In this document: piece by piece, positions 45,848 to 56,945 of the stretch | How the letters are laid out: each line of letters begins with the position of its first letter | How positions within the stretch are numbered: the stretch's first letter is position 1 | Assembly (NCBI GenBank): GCA_014529385.2 | Contig: CM043971.1 | Span: 97,680,485 to 97,744,484 of the forward strand | Origin: Adiantum capillus-veneris | Lineage: Eukaryota > Streptophyta > Polypodiopsida > Polypodiales > Pteridaceae | Direction: 5' to 3' | Length of the DNA stretch: 64,000 nt | The notes under the pieces: generated by a model | Told to the model about the DNA's origin: nothing | The model's input: only the letters and a program-made list of their open reading frames with translations | The model's database searches: none | Position numbers and translations under genes: made by a program

Positions 45848-46345
45848 TGAGTGTGATTGTAAGGCGACTAGAGGGTAGAGAGTTGATATGTGTAGGGGGT
45901 GACATTAGATCAAATGGATATGGGTAGTGTTCATCTTCAGATAGCACATACATACATGATGAATGTTGGCAGGCATATAACGAGGTAGACTGCAATCGTA
46001 GGGGCTTTACACTGAATCTTTAAGTATTGTTGGCTTGATTTCAATCGGTATGTGTGATTGCAAGGCGGCTAGAGGGTAGAGGGTAGAGAGTTGATGTGTG
46101 TAAAGTGTGACATTAGATCAAACGGATAGGGGTGGTGTTCATTTTCAAACAGCACATGCATACATGACGAATGTTGGTAGGCACAAGGAAAAGGAGGTGA
46201 GGTTCGAAACGTTAGTAGTAGAGGAGGAAGGGTTCAGAGGGTGCCATTAATTATGACGAATGTTGGTAGGCACAAGGCAAAGGAGGTGAGGTTCGAAACG
46301 TTAGTAGTAGAGGAGGAAGGGTTCAGAGGGTGCCATTAACTATGA
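45848..46345. repeat. Nested tandem repeats of about 200 bp and 89 bp
   Basis: A unit with GACATTAGATCAAA and GAATGTTGG occurs at about 45,848 and again about 200 bp later with moderate divergence. Overlapping its end is an 89-bp unit (46,164-46,252 and 46,253-46,341), nearly identical, with GGTTCGAAACGTTAGTAG. Confidence 0.9.
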
Positions 46346-46479
46346 CTTTATTGTTAATTACTTGGATATAATCTTTTATAAATTCTCACATCCAACTTTC
46401 ACTATCTTCTAGACCATACAAAAGTAAAATTTAAAATTTGTAGGTAGGGATACCACCTTGATGCCTCAATTCTGAGAAA

Positions 46480-47154
46480 AAAACGCTTAGTGAATTGTTG
46501 TTCCTTTACGACACCGCTCTTGAAGATTTTAGTGGAGTAATGACAAGAGTTCACAAGGATCTAGAGCCAAAATTTGTTTTTCAGCACCCGATCGGGCGAG
46601 CTCTTGCGGTGTCTACCAAGGTACAAAACAACTTGCTCACTATTGGTAACATTTATGCTCCTAATGATTCCAAAGGCACGATGATGTTATGGAATGACCT
46701 CTCACAACTGCAAATAGAGGGGGATTTTTGCTTGATGGGAGACTTTAATATGGTTTGTTCCAGACATGATAGGCAGGGCCCTTCAATCATTCTTGCTGGG
46801 GTGAATGTAAGAAATCAGTTTCCCTGGAGGATAATTGGACTCTGCTTGATGCCTGGAAGACTAGCCCTTGGAAGGATGATGCGAGGTTCACTTACCACAG
46901 TCTCCAGTCCTCCCAGTTTTGCCTCCAGACTAGACATGCTCTATTTCTCCCACAGTGGAGATTGGGTGCATTCTTCATTGCTTATGCAAGTCCTCATGAA
47001 TAAAGTCTCTCATACCATTTTCCTTTTCTTAAGGTGGATTGCATCAGCCGCCGTAGGGTGCCAAGAAATTGCTTATCATCTACCCAACAGTGCTTGAAAA
47101 TGCTTGCTTTAAGGCTCTGGTGTCTCGAGCTGCGGAAGAGCTGAGCCACGACAT
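46480..47154 (+). pseudogene. LINE-3 endonuclease domain, 5' half
   Basis: Plus-strand EEP-type endonuclease of a plant LINE, which nicks the target to prime reverse transcription. Visible are GNIYAPND, CLMGDFNMVCSRHDRQG (the GDFN core) and SRLDMLYFSH, in the place of the RLDRIY motif. The latter part is frameshifted. Reading stops at the copia insertion at 47,155 and resumes at 52,682, where ELSHD joins IIKEM across the insertion. Confidence 0.85.
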
Positions 47155-47382
47155 TGTTACCATAAACATGTGGTAGTGATGTGTGTGAACACACTAGGAC
47201 CGCCAGGGCATTTTTTCCCTCTTTAGGAGGTTTTTTCCACCCGTGCATTGTATATACGCCCATCACTCTAGGGCTATCTATCTTTCCATTGCACACTAAG
47301 TAATACACTCTCGGTTGTGCTCCGCGAGCTTCCTTCGTCTTCTCCAAGCTATGTGTGTTTCCCTGCAATCCTAATTCCAACA
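47155..47382 (+). repeat. 5' LTR of the copia element
   Basis: Starts TGTTACCATAAACATG and ends CTAATTCCAACA. It contains a TATA-like GTATATACGCC near 47,250. Confidence 0.93.
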
Positions 47383-47384
47383 AT

Positions 47385-47396
47385 TGGTATCAGAGC
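47385..47396 (+). other. Primer binding site of the copia element
   Basis: TGGTATCAGAGC, the standard initiator Met tRNA complement, two bases inside the LTR. Confidence 0.95.
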
Positions 47397-47769
47397 AGGT
47401 CACGTCCTCCCGGGCTTAGTCGCCAGCAGCTCTAGCACACTCCTGCTCACTTTCTTTGATTTTTGTGAGCTTTGGCAAGCGTTCGTAGGCCGACAAAAAT
47501 TTCAGATAGACTCGTAGAACTAAGCCTGCTCAGATTTTTTATTCGGGCTCATTTCGGCCTCTATTTCCACTACAGGCAGTCTTGTGCAAGCTATTTCGTC
47601 ATTTGTGCAAAATTTTTGTCAGTGCCATGTTTTGCAAAACAGGTCCCTTACAGTCTTCTACGGTTTGTGCTATATGGCACGTGTTGTTCCCGCTTCATTT
47701 CTCCTCTTTTCGGGTAGTTTTTTTCACATCAGGTGCAAAATTTACCATGGCTGAGATGTTTGCCCCGCT

Positions 47770-48660
47770 GAGGAGAGAATGGATGGGAACAATTACCCTA
47801 TGTAGGCTTTTATAATGCAGCATGTTCTTGTGTCGCGACAGGCGTCTGGAATATTGTGCAGGGCATTGTTGTACGTCCTGGTTGTGAGGATGTAGGCGAT
47901 GTTGAGGATGTTGTAGGTCTTGGATTGCTGCTATTAGAGTTGTTTTGCCTACAGTTGAGCAAGCTCGTTGGGATGTAAAAGATGTGCATGCTCATGCATT
48001 AATTGCGTTGTCTGTGAAGCGCACTATTACTCCCCACGTTCATTTAGCAAAATCTGCCAAACAGGCTTGGGATATTCTAGCAGGTCTTTATGCAAGCTGC
48101 AATGAGGCTAAAATTGATTTGCTGTGTAAAGAGCTGGAATCGAAGATTATGCATGAGGAAGATGAAATGGACAATTTCCTTGCTGGTGTCAAGGATGTTA
48201 ATGAGCAACTAATGTTTGCAGGAGAAGTCATTTCTGACAGTTCATTTGTGCAGACTGTTCTTGATGCCTTGCCAGACTCTTACCAGACTTTTGCTAGTAC
48301 TTGGAGACTTATGACCCAAGGAAATCCGGAAGTTTTCAAGTTTGATGCATTATGCACATTGCTATTGCAAGAGTCACTTTCCAAAAAAACAAGACTAGAC
48401 AGCGTGCAGTTAAACATGCTTTTATTGCTGCTTAAAGAAAAGGTGGTAACAGCGATGCAACCACTTCTTATGGTTCTTCTGCGAGTGGAAAATCATCTGT
48501 TTCTAATGCGTTTGCTGGTAGCAATTCGTCTGAAAATTCTAGTGATAAGGACAAAAAGAAGATACGTTGCCGTTATTGTAAAGCTAATTATCACTTGATC
48601 ATGCAGTGAGAAGAAAGAGGTTGGATCCACTACAAGGTCCAATACAACTGCAGCGATTGT
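47770..48660 (+). pseudogene. Gag of the copia element
   Basis: The N-terminal start region (GNNYPM near 47,787) has a TAG where a Trp codon is expected, and a frame change follows. The main frame (47,945-48,598) is a UBN2-type copia gag: AKQAWDILAGLY, LESKIMHEEDEMDNF, VQTVLDALPDSYQTF. After a further frame change the zinc knuckle CRYCKANYHLIMQ is followed by TGA exactly where its last Cys codon should be. Confidence 0.9.
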
Positions 48661-48739
48661 AGAGTTTTCTGTCAAAGGAGATTGTGATGCTGATGTTGAT
48701 GTAGAATGGGCATTTAGTGCAGAGTGGACTTATGATCCT

Positions 48740-49051
48740 ATTGTCCATGATGCATGTATGTCAACTGCCCCAGATTCACATATGTGGTATTTTGACAGTG
48801 GGGCTACAAAGCACATTACCTCACATCGTGATTTGTTTGCCTCTATTGAGTCTGTCCCTCATGGGAAAACGGTGACTTGTGCCAACAATGCCTCTTATCC
48901 TGTTCAAGGAGTTGGAAAGATTGTGCTTATTGCTGCAAATGGCAGTTCTTTCACACTTGTTGATGCATTGTATGTACCTAGGATCAAGAAGAATCTTTTG
49001 TATGTATTTGCACTTGCTAGACTTGGACTTGTAGTCAAATTTTGTAATTGA
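48740..49051 (+). pseudogene. Protease of the copia element
   Basis: MWYFDSGATKHITSHRDLF contains the DSGA active site of copia proteases. VQGVGKIVL and DALYVPRIKKNLLYV complete the domain. The catalytic Asp is kept. A stop ends the frame before the integrase. Confidence 0.93.
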
Positions 49052-49106
49052 CAGATGTACAATTCATGATCTCACTTTTGGTGATGAAATCGTTGCATCT
49101 GGCCTT

Positions 49107-50121
49107 TTGTGTTGTGGGATGTATAAGCTCACTTTGTATGACAAGTGTAGACAAAATTTTGCAAATGCAGTTGCAGATTCAAGGGATATTTCAGATGCAA
49201 AACTGTGGCATGCACGTTTTGGGCATTTGAATTTTGCCAATTTGCTGCATTTGCAAAAATTTGATATGGTTGCTTCTTTGCTGCCTCTTGAAGCACCTGT
49301 CAAACATGTTTGTGAAGATTGTATTTTGGGTAAAATGCAGCGTGCTAAGTTTCCAAAGGATGGGTCATTTCGTGCTACATGCAGATTGCAACTTGTGCAT
49401 AGTGGTGTTTGTGGGCCTATGCAAGCTCCGTCCTTAGGGAATTACTTGTACTTCGTGACTTTCATTCATGACTACTCCTGGCATGCATGGGTATATCCAT
49501 TGAAAGCTAAGTTCGAAGTGTTTATGTGCTTCAAACAATTTCTTGCTATGGCTGAAAATGTCTCGAAATGTACTATGGGCACCCTTCGTTGTGCCGATCG
49601 AGGGGGGGGAGTATACGTCTCATGAATTTAATGCATTTTTGGCTACTCGTGGGATAAAACACCAATGTACAGTGCCGTATAGGCCTCAGCAAAATGGTGT
49701 AGTAGAGAGGAAAGACAGGTATCTTATAGAAATGGCACGATATATGGTCAAGAGTCAAGCTTTACCACATTCGTTTTGGTTTGAGGCTGTCATGTGTTCC
49801 ACTTATGTACTCAAAAGGTGTCCTACGAAAGCTTTGCAATCTATTACTACATATGAAGCATGGCATGATAGAAAGCCTTCAATTGAGCACATGCGTGTTT
49901 TTGGTTGTTTGGCATATGCTTTGGTGCCACAAACACAACGCAGAAAATTGGATGATAAGGCTTTCAAATGTATTTTTGCTGGTTATAGTGGTGAAAGCAA
50001 AGGTTATAGGTTGTATCATCCACAAATAAAACGTATTCTAGTTTCACGGGATGTTGTGTTTGTGGAAGATTCTGTTCAGTCCTTGCTGTCATGTACTAAA
50101 GACAGTAATGTAAGCTCATAA
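49107..50121 (+). pseudogene. Integrase of the copia element, frameshifted and with a catalytic change
   Basis: HHCC finger LWHARFGHLNF with HVCEDCILGKM is intact. In LVHSGVCGPM a Gly replaces the first catalytic Asp (normally HSD). The second Asp is in CADRGG, and the Glu is in PQQNGVVERKD. The frame is broken at a run of eight G (49,602-49,609), one base too long, after which the second frame continues to FAGYSGESKGYRLYHP. Confidence 0.93.
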
Positions 50122-50199
50122 GACATTTATGACACTTTGTTACCTCTTTTCAATGGTGGAAGTACGAATATAAATTCCAATGCGGCAATTACATCTCCC

Positions 50200-50408
50200 C
50201 AATCTCAGAAAAATAAAAATTATTTCAAAACATATTAAGTGCATAAGTGAAGGGTGAGTTTAGGAAATGAAAAGACAAATGAAGATGGAAAGTCAAAAGA
50301 TAAATGAAGACAAAAAGTCAAAAGACCTTCCGTGTCCATATAAATAGTTGTTTCTTTGCTCTTTCATTTTTCCTTTAGTGCTTTCTTCTAAGTTCTCTTT
50401 AGTGTTTT

Positions 50409-50475
<67 letters not shown>

Positions 50476-50650
50476 GTTGTATTCATCTTTCTTAGGTAAT
50501 ATTGTTGCAAACTATGTGCTTTGTCATTGCCTGTCGTTATACGCTATAGATTAAAGCATCGTTTTTTTTTTTTGAGTGGAATCTTTGAATTAGGAGCACC
50601 TTTTAATTTTTTTGAAGCCATTAGGAATAGCTTTTAATTAGAGGCAAATG
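50200..50650. mobile_element. Unidentified insertion inside the copia element
   Basis: About 450 bp of non-coding, AT-rich sequence interrupts the coding region between integrase and RT. It contains a TATA-like CATATAAATAG (50,337-50,347), a 60-bp CT tract (50,413-50,473) and an A/T-rich end. It could be a solo LTR or TRIM, but I cannot fix its ends or a target duplication. Confidence 0.5.
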
Positions 50651-51562
50651 TACAACCTATGGGGGTTTTTGAAAATGTTACAAATCAGCATATTACTGAT
50701 GTAGATGTACATGATGTACTTGATGAGGAAACGGCTAAAAATGAGCAGGCTAGAGATATGCCAAAATGACTGGTGCATACATTGCGTGACAGTAAATTGG
50801 ATGCACCTTTGTCTAGTCATACTCGTTCAGGCTCTTGCCATGCATCTTATGCATCAGATTGTTAAGCTTTGGTTGTGTCTAGCTTACATGATATTGAGGA
50901 ACCTCTATCTTTTGATGAAGCACAGAATTCAAAAAATTGGATGGCTGCCATGCAATCAGAATATGATGCAGTTATAGAATGCCATTGGTACAAAGTGGGT
51001 TTACAAGTTGAAACGCAAGCCGGATGGTGAGATTGATTGCTATAAGGCTCGACTTGTTGCAAAGGGTTGTGCAAAACAAAAAGGCATAGATTATGAAGAG
51101 ACTTTTTCTCCCACTTGTCGTATGACTACTGTGCGTTTTCTATGTGTATTGGCAGCTCATTTTGGTTGGGATGTACATCAATCAGACATTGTTACTGCTT
51201 TCTTGAATGGTGACATATTTGAGTAAGTTTATGTAATGAAGCCTCGCAATTTTGTCAAGAAAGGACAACAAGATAATGTGTGCAAATGTAACAAAGCTTT
51301 GTATGGGTTGAAGCAATCTCCTTGTGCTTGGTATGAGAAGGCAGACACTCATTTGGTCAAACCGGGATTTTGTAACAATCCAATAGAAAGCACATTGTAT
51401 GTCAAGTGTGAGGGTGATGTACTTCTCATTGTTGTTCTTTGTGTGGATGATTTGCTGATCACTCGTCCCAATGAGACACGTTTTGTTGAATTTAAGGCTG
51501 ATTTGAATGCTACTTTCAAGATGAAAGATTTAGGGCTGTTGCATTACTACTTGGGCATATAG
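50651..51562 (+). pseudogene. Reverse transcriptase of the copia element
   Basis: Copia RT: YKARLVAKGCAKQKGIDYEE, TFSPTCRMTTVRFL, HQSDIVTAFLNGDIFE, a TAA where Gln is expected, then LYGLKQSPCAWY. The catalytic box is VLCVDDLLIT, Cys in place of the usual Tyr before VDD. MKDLGLLHYYLGI closes the domain. Upstream at 50,650-51,000 the region has stops and a frame change. Confidence 0.94.
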
Positions 51563-52374
51563 TTTACGCAGTGTGATGGTGGTATTGCCTTGTGTAAAAA
51601 AGTTACATAGAGACATTGCTATGTAAGTTTGGACTTGAGGATTGCAAACAGGTTTGAAATTGAGTCTACATGATGCTGGTGATCCTACTGATGTCACTCT
51701 TTACCAAACTGCTGTTGGCTGCCTCATTTATGTATGCAACATGAGGCCAGATATTCAGTTTGCAGTCTTACAGGTCAGCAGATTTATGCGTAGCCCAGGG
51801 TCTAAGCATTGGCAGGCAGTCAAGAGGATTTTTTGCTACTTGAGTGGCACTTTTCATCTTGGCTTGTTTTATCCCAAGGGGAAATCATTGCCGCCAGATT
51901 TACATGCTTTTTCGGACTCAGATTGTGCTGGTTGTTATGACACGCGAGTGTCCAACAAGTGGTTTTTGTTTCATGCTTGGCAATTCATGTATTTCATGGT
52001 TGAGCAAGAAGCAACCTACTATGGCCACTTCCAGTTGTGAGACTGAGTACAGCGTAGTCTTCATAGCTACTGTTGAGTGTGTATGGCTCAAACGCCTTAT
52101 GGCTGATTTGGGTGCTGGACAAGACATTGCCAACATCATCTACACTGACAGTCAGAGTGCATTGGAAGTTGCAAGGAACCTAGTTTTTCATGCTCGCACA
52201 AAGCACATTGAGGTGCATTACCACTACGTCAGGGAGAGGCTCTCAGCAGGAGAGATCAACTTGGCTTATGTGCCAACACAGGACAACCTTGCATATTTTT
52301 TCACAAAGGTGTTGTCTAATGAGAAGTTGGAAGCTTTCTGCAAAGATTTGGGCTTGCTCCCCTTTGTGGATTGA
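51563..52374 (+). pseudogene. RNase H of the copia element
   Basis: YQTAVGCLIYVCNMRPDIQF, then HAFSDSDCAGCYDTR (first Asp), a frame change near 51,960, then CETEYSVVF (Glu) and YTDSQSALEVARN (Asp). TKHIEVHYHYVRERL and the terminal KDLGLLPF follow. All expected acidic residues remain but in two frames. Confidence 0.93.
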
Positions 52375-52441
52375 TCCTGTCCTCAGGGCATGACACTTCC
52401 CTTTACTCTTCGTGCCAGCCCTCGTTCACCACATCAATCCC

Positions 52442-52449
52442 GGGGGGGA
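52442..52449 (+). other. Polypurine tract of the copia element
   Basis: A run of seven G followed by A, three bases from the 3' LTR. Confidence 0.75.
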
Positions 52450-52451
52450 TT

Positions 52452-52676
52452 TTCTACCATATACATGTGGTAGTGATGTGTGTAAAAACACGAGGACCGC
52501 CAGGGCATTTTTTCCCTCTTTAGGAGGTTTTTCCCCCCATGCATTGTATATACGCCCATCACTCTAGGGCTATCTATCTTTTCATTGCACTCTAAGTAGT
52601 ACACTCTCTGTTGTGTTCCTTGAGCTTCCTTCATCTTATCCAAGTTGTGTGCGTTTCCCTGCAACCCTAATTCCAA
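52452..52676 (+). repeat. 3' LTR of the copia element
   Basis: Aligns with 47,155-47,382 with about a dozen differences. Its first dinucleotide is TT rather than TG. It ends CTAATTCCAACA before the GACAT target duplication. Confidence 0.93.
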
Positions 52677-52681
52677 CAGAC

Positions 52682-53467
52682 ATCATCAAGGAAATGCCCA
52701 ACTCATGGAAAAGATTTAGTAAAAAAATCCAAATCTCAATCAAGAGAGTCAGACCTATGCTCAAAAAGCTAACAACCATGCAATTTCAACCTTCAATTCT
52801 AGGTTTGAGGAGCTAGGCCAAAAGAAAATGCAAGGCAAGGCCTTTGACTATGATCACATGGAATGGTTGAAGATCAAGCAAACCTTGCATGAAAGGAAAA
52901 TAGAGGATATTAATCTCCTTAGGCTTCAGGCCAAGGAGAGGAGCATTAAGACTTTAACCAAGGAGTTCAACATCAAAAACCTTGATTAGATGGGCAAAGT
53001 GATGCTAGATAATCTCAGCCAAATCATTCGAAAGGAAGATTCTCCTTCTCCCATAAGTAGAGAAGCCAGAGCTAGATTTTCACAGTCACCCCAACATTAG
53101 TGGACTCAGATTGAGCGAACTACTTAGAAGGCCCTTTACCATGGATGAATGGATGACACTCAAAGAACTGGGGAAAGAGAAGTCACTAGGATAGGATGGC
53201 ATCATGACCGAGTTTTGTCAAGAGTTTTGGGAAGTCCTAGACCCGTCTTTCTTGCATATGGTCATCAAAGCGTTTACTAAAGGTACGCTTGAATCAGGTG
53301 TGAAGAAAGGAATAATCAAGCTCATCCCCAAGCAATTAGCATGTTCTAAACTCAAGCGTTGTTGGAGACCAATCACAATGATGAAAGTGGTGTACAAGGT
53401 GTTGGCTAAATTCATTGCTGAAAGAATGACCCTTGTAGTAACTGATGTTCTCTCTCCCCACCAACAT
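52682..53467 (+). pseudogene. LINE-3 reverse transcriptase, continuation after the copia insertion
   Basis: Continues LINE ORF2: IKEMPNSWKRF, then RPFTMDEWMTLKELGKEKS and KGIIKLIPKQLACSKLKRCW. RPITMMKVVYKVLAKFIAER and SPHQH follow, which are the RT fingers and the region before motif A. It ends abruptly at about 53,467 in unrelated sequence, before the catalytic VDD box. Confidence 0.85.
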
Positions 53468-53820
53468 GTTAGAGTTTTGGCATCTCAAGTAAACTACCCA
53501 ATGTGATCCCATTATTTAATCTTTCTTTTAGTGTTTATTTCACTTATTTGTCAAATTCTGGTAGGGCAATTTACTAATGGGTTGGATGATAAAAATTATA
53601 TTAATTAAAGAGATTCTCCCACACACCAAAGGGTGAACCTTTCTATCCCATCCCCAAAAAATGTTGCCTGCCCAATTGCCCGCTCGTCTCCCCCTTTGCA
53701 CTCTGTGTGCATGCACACCTTGCACCCTCGCAACAGTCCTGGACTCCGTCGCCTCCAACAAGCCCTCATAAAAAACCTCATCACGTGCGTGAGCTCAAAG
53801 ACTGACAAAGAGGGCACCGT

Positions 53821-53906
<86 letters not shown>

Positions 53907-54027
53907 AGGGCCTGCCCTGCCTCGTCACTATATGGCACGGCTCTAGCCAGGGGGGATCTATGGTGGGAAAGAGAAGCGGGAATCGCAATGCAATCTCATC
54001 CTTTCGTTGACTCGGTGAACTAAGCGT
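53468..54027. other. Spacer with long GA tract
   Basis: No gene. Contains the GA microsatellite 53,824-53,901 (about 78 bp). Borders the outer end of the Tat LTR at 54,028. Confidence 0.7.
53824..53901. repeat. (GA)n microsatellite
   Basis: About 78 bp of GA, just outside the Tat 3' LTR. Confidence 0.97.
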
Positions 54028-54286
54028 TGAAGCGGTCCGGGGCGGGCAACAAGAAGAGCAACCTCTAGACACCCTTCAAGGCTCCCATGCTGCTCAATGG
54101 GGCTGGGGCACAACACAACACAAACCAAAACAACAAACCCACAACCAAATCCCAACTACACAAGGGGCACCACCTAGTTTAAGAGCGAACTAGGACGCAA
54201 AAGAGGAGAATCGTTAGAGTAACCCACAAACAAGCAAGGAATTTACACTAACCCTAACACCAATGGAACACTCTCACACACTAAAA

Positions 54287-54332
<46 letters not shown>

Positions 54333-56714
54333 TGCTCGGGCTGCTTTGAAGTGTATCGTTAATGATCAAGCAAACATAAATATATATATGTAAGAAAGAG
54401 AGAGAAGGGGGAAGGGGGTGCTTGTTGCACTAATGCCTTCTTACAAATCCGTCATGACCAATCAAAGTGAGATTAGTATTTGTTCAACATAGCCTGAGTA
54501 AATTACACCACAACACATCACAAGAAAAAAACCACCCCAATCACTGTCTTAAGGCCAGGGGAGTCCTCTCCACCCTGTCGCCCTCTTACAGCATGTGGGA
54601 TTTATGGCTAAATTGCTAACAATACCCGGAGACAAGCTATCAAGAACTTAAATAAAACACCAAGACACTTACACATCATTATTGTCCATGACTTCACATT
54701 GGAAGGGAGACAAGGTATCCATGCTTAGTCCAAATTCACCCTCCTTGATTCAGCAAATGTTGGGCTTACTCTAGTAGGAGAAATGATAGATTTCCTACTC
54801 TCAATTTAATGATCACTCTCTCTTACAATGGCATAGAGTTCCCTTGCTAATCACCCCTAATACAACACATACATATGCCTAATGCCAATGAGATTCCACT
54901 CAAGAGCTCCTTCTCAAGAGGTTGAGCTTGGCTTCTCAAGCTATAGCATAGTGTTCTTTCTTCTCCCCCCTTTTGTGCTAGCTACACCCTCCTTTTATAG
55001 CAATTTTGAAGGCTAGGGTTACTCCTCTAACCATGGTTGGGTTAGATTTTCAGCAATTTATCTAATTTCTTTTGCTTGGAATTATCAAGAAGTTGGTGGG
55101 GAAAGAGAGAGGAGAGAAATGGAGGTGATAGGACTTTTCATAGTGGGTTAGTGTTAGTAGAGTTAGTATTAATTTACAAATGGAATTGGATATTTACGAT
55201 GGGAGTATCCATGTAGGATACAAATAAGGAAGAAAAACTCTTAAGAGGTAAGAAAAGGTGGATTTCTTACAAGGTTGATGCTCCAAGTGTCTTGAGTAGG
55301 GCCAATTTTGACGCTTGTTGACGGTCCACTAGCTTTGACGGTACATTTTTTCTCCACTCTTGACCTTCCTTGAGAGACAAGGTAATTGAAGCTGAGTAAT
55401 CAACCACCATGATGCTGTCTTTTAAGAGAAGAGGCTGAATTTTGTGGTTTTTTTTAATAGATATGGGTAATTTGGAGGAGGAAAAATGAGACTAGGTGGT
55501 CAATTTTGGAATGGAATTGTGTGTGGGAGGTATGAGTTCACCATGGTTTCTCTTATTCTTCAAGGTTGAGGAGAAGGTGGGTAGGGTGCAGAGAGGAGTG
55601 GTGAGAGAGGTGGGGATGATGAGTGGAGAAGTGTGTGTGAAAGAGGAAAATGATAAAGTGGAAGAGAGAGTGTGGCTGCATAGCATGGGAAAACTGGGGT
55701 CCACTAATAAAATCATAGCTCACAGCTCGTAGCTCAAAAAAATATGAAAAAATTTGAGGCAAAAGTTCAGTCCACGAGCTACAACTTTTGTTTGTATCAC
55801 CTTTTCAAATTCGGAGAGCAAGTGAACTTTAAAAATTTAGCAAAATCGACCGTTTTTTTCCACTGCACAAGGTCCTTGTGGGGTCCTTCTTTGGATGATT
55901 CTTTTGAATACCTCCAAGAGTGAGCCCTCCATAGTGCATGTATGCATGCCACCTACCCTTGACCTTATTTGGTAGGTCTATAATTGAAGATATTGTTGAG
56001 ATCATGATATAAGTGAATAGTACAACTAAGAAATCAAATATTGAGGGGTCTAAAAAATATGTACATGTCAAATATAAATAATATAAGTGGAAAAAATATA
56101 AAGGGGTCAAAAGAAATCTCTCTCATTATGAGGCTACCATAAAAAGATAAATATTTTTGGTGTTCTAATTTTTTAGAAAAAAAACAAAATAGATGTAGGA
56201 AGGGAAAAATCACAATAGTGAAAAAATATACACATAAATAAAACTAGTTTTTTTGGATTTTTGTTGGGGTGGAGTTACACCAAATATAAGAGAAGCTTAC
56301 ATGAAAATATTTCTACATGGAATAAAGAGTATGAAAAATGGTAAGAAAAATTGTGGTAATGGTGAGGCAATGTACAGAGCATAAATAACACACACCTAGG
56401 TAGAAATATTTAAATAAATACCAAAATAATTATGAAAAAATCTTTTATTTGGGCCCTATATACAAAGAAATATTTACATACGCATGGGCCATAATATACT
56501 TATATTTTTTATGTTTTGTATTTTTTTGGCTCAACTAGCCCAATGACTAGCTAATTGAGGGTTTTTTATTTCAGTAAGGAGATATGGGAAAAGTCCCCTA
56601 ACTCACACGCACCTATATACAGTGAAAGGGTGAGGGTAACCACAGTGTTTGAGTGATTTGATAGGGGGGGATAACTCACTATGGCAATCACAAAGAGCCG
56701 AAAAACGGCTATCA
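54028..56714 (-). repeat. 3' LTR of the Tat element
   Basis: 2,687 bp with TG...CA ends: on the plus strand it starts TGAAGCGGTCCGGGGCGG and ends ACGGCTATCA. It contains a GA tract at 54,291-54,330. The outer flank is AGCGT (54,023-54,027); its partner lies beyond the window. Short open frames inside are not supported as genes. Confidence 0.88.
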
Positions 56715-56727
56715 TTAGCCCTCCCGC
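56715..56727 (-). other. Polypurine tract of the Tat element
   Basis: Minus-strand GCGGGAGGGCTAA abuts the LTR start TGATAGCCG. Confidence 0.8.
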
Positions 56728-56742
56728 AGGATGATGGTATAT

Positions 56743-56945
56743 TCATGTACCATCATAAAGAATCTTTTCCAAAGAGAGTGCTTCAGAGTCCTTGACAAGA
56801 TCTTCATTGTTTGTCCCCTTGGAATTTTGGTTTGTGTTACACTCATGCTTCATGGAACAATACTTACATGGGATAGTTGCCTTTTGCTCTGGTAGATCCT
56901 TTGGTAGAAGGCGACTCAAATAGGGCTTCAAGCGATACCCGTTTA
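56743..56945 (-). pseudogene. C-terminal tail of Tat pol, after a frameshift
   Basis: The pol frame ends GKEHSRR at 56,943, but one frame over the sequence continues KVNGYRLKPYLSRLL, the usual gypsy integrase end with LKPY, and then a hydrophilic tail. A one-base indel near 56,945 explains the early stop, which removes roughly 65 residues. Confidence 0.75.

Larger units (their letters stand above)
44491..46479. other. Upstream region of the ARGOS-like gene, repeat-rich
   Basis: No other coding motif. It holds a 56-bp duplicated block (44,991-45,046 and 45,081-45,136), CT tracts (45,137-45,176; 45,722-45,788), and nested tandem repeats from 45,848 to 46,345. On the minus strand a TATAGATATAGATG string occurs near 45,496-45,515, too far upstream to call a TATA box without transcript data. 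Confidence 0.5.
47155..52676 (+). mobile_element. Ty1/copia retrotransposon inserted in LINE-3
   Basis: 5,522 bp with 228- and 225-bp LTRs, PBS, PPT and the order gag, protease, integrase, RT, RNase H, which is the copia order. Flanked by GACAT at 47,150-47,154 and GACAT at 52,677-52,681. Coding region carries several stops and frame changes and an insertion between integrase and RT, so it is inactive. Confidence 0.96.

Noticed and set aside
53605-54072. 155-codon minus frame through the GA tract
   Set aside because: Long only because CT repeats translate as Leu-Ser without stops; crosses the LTR boundary.
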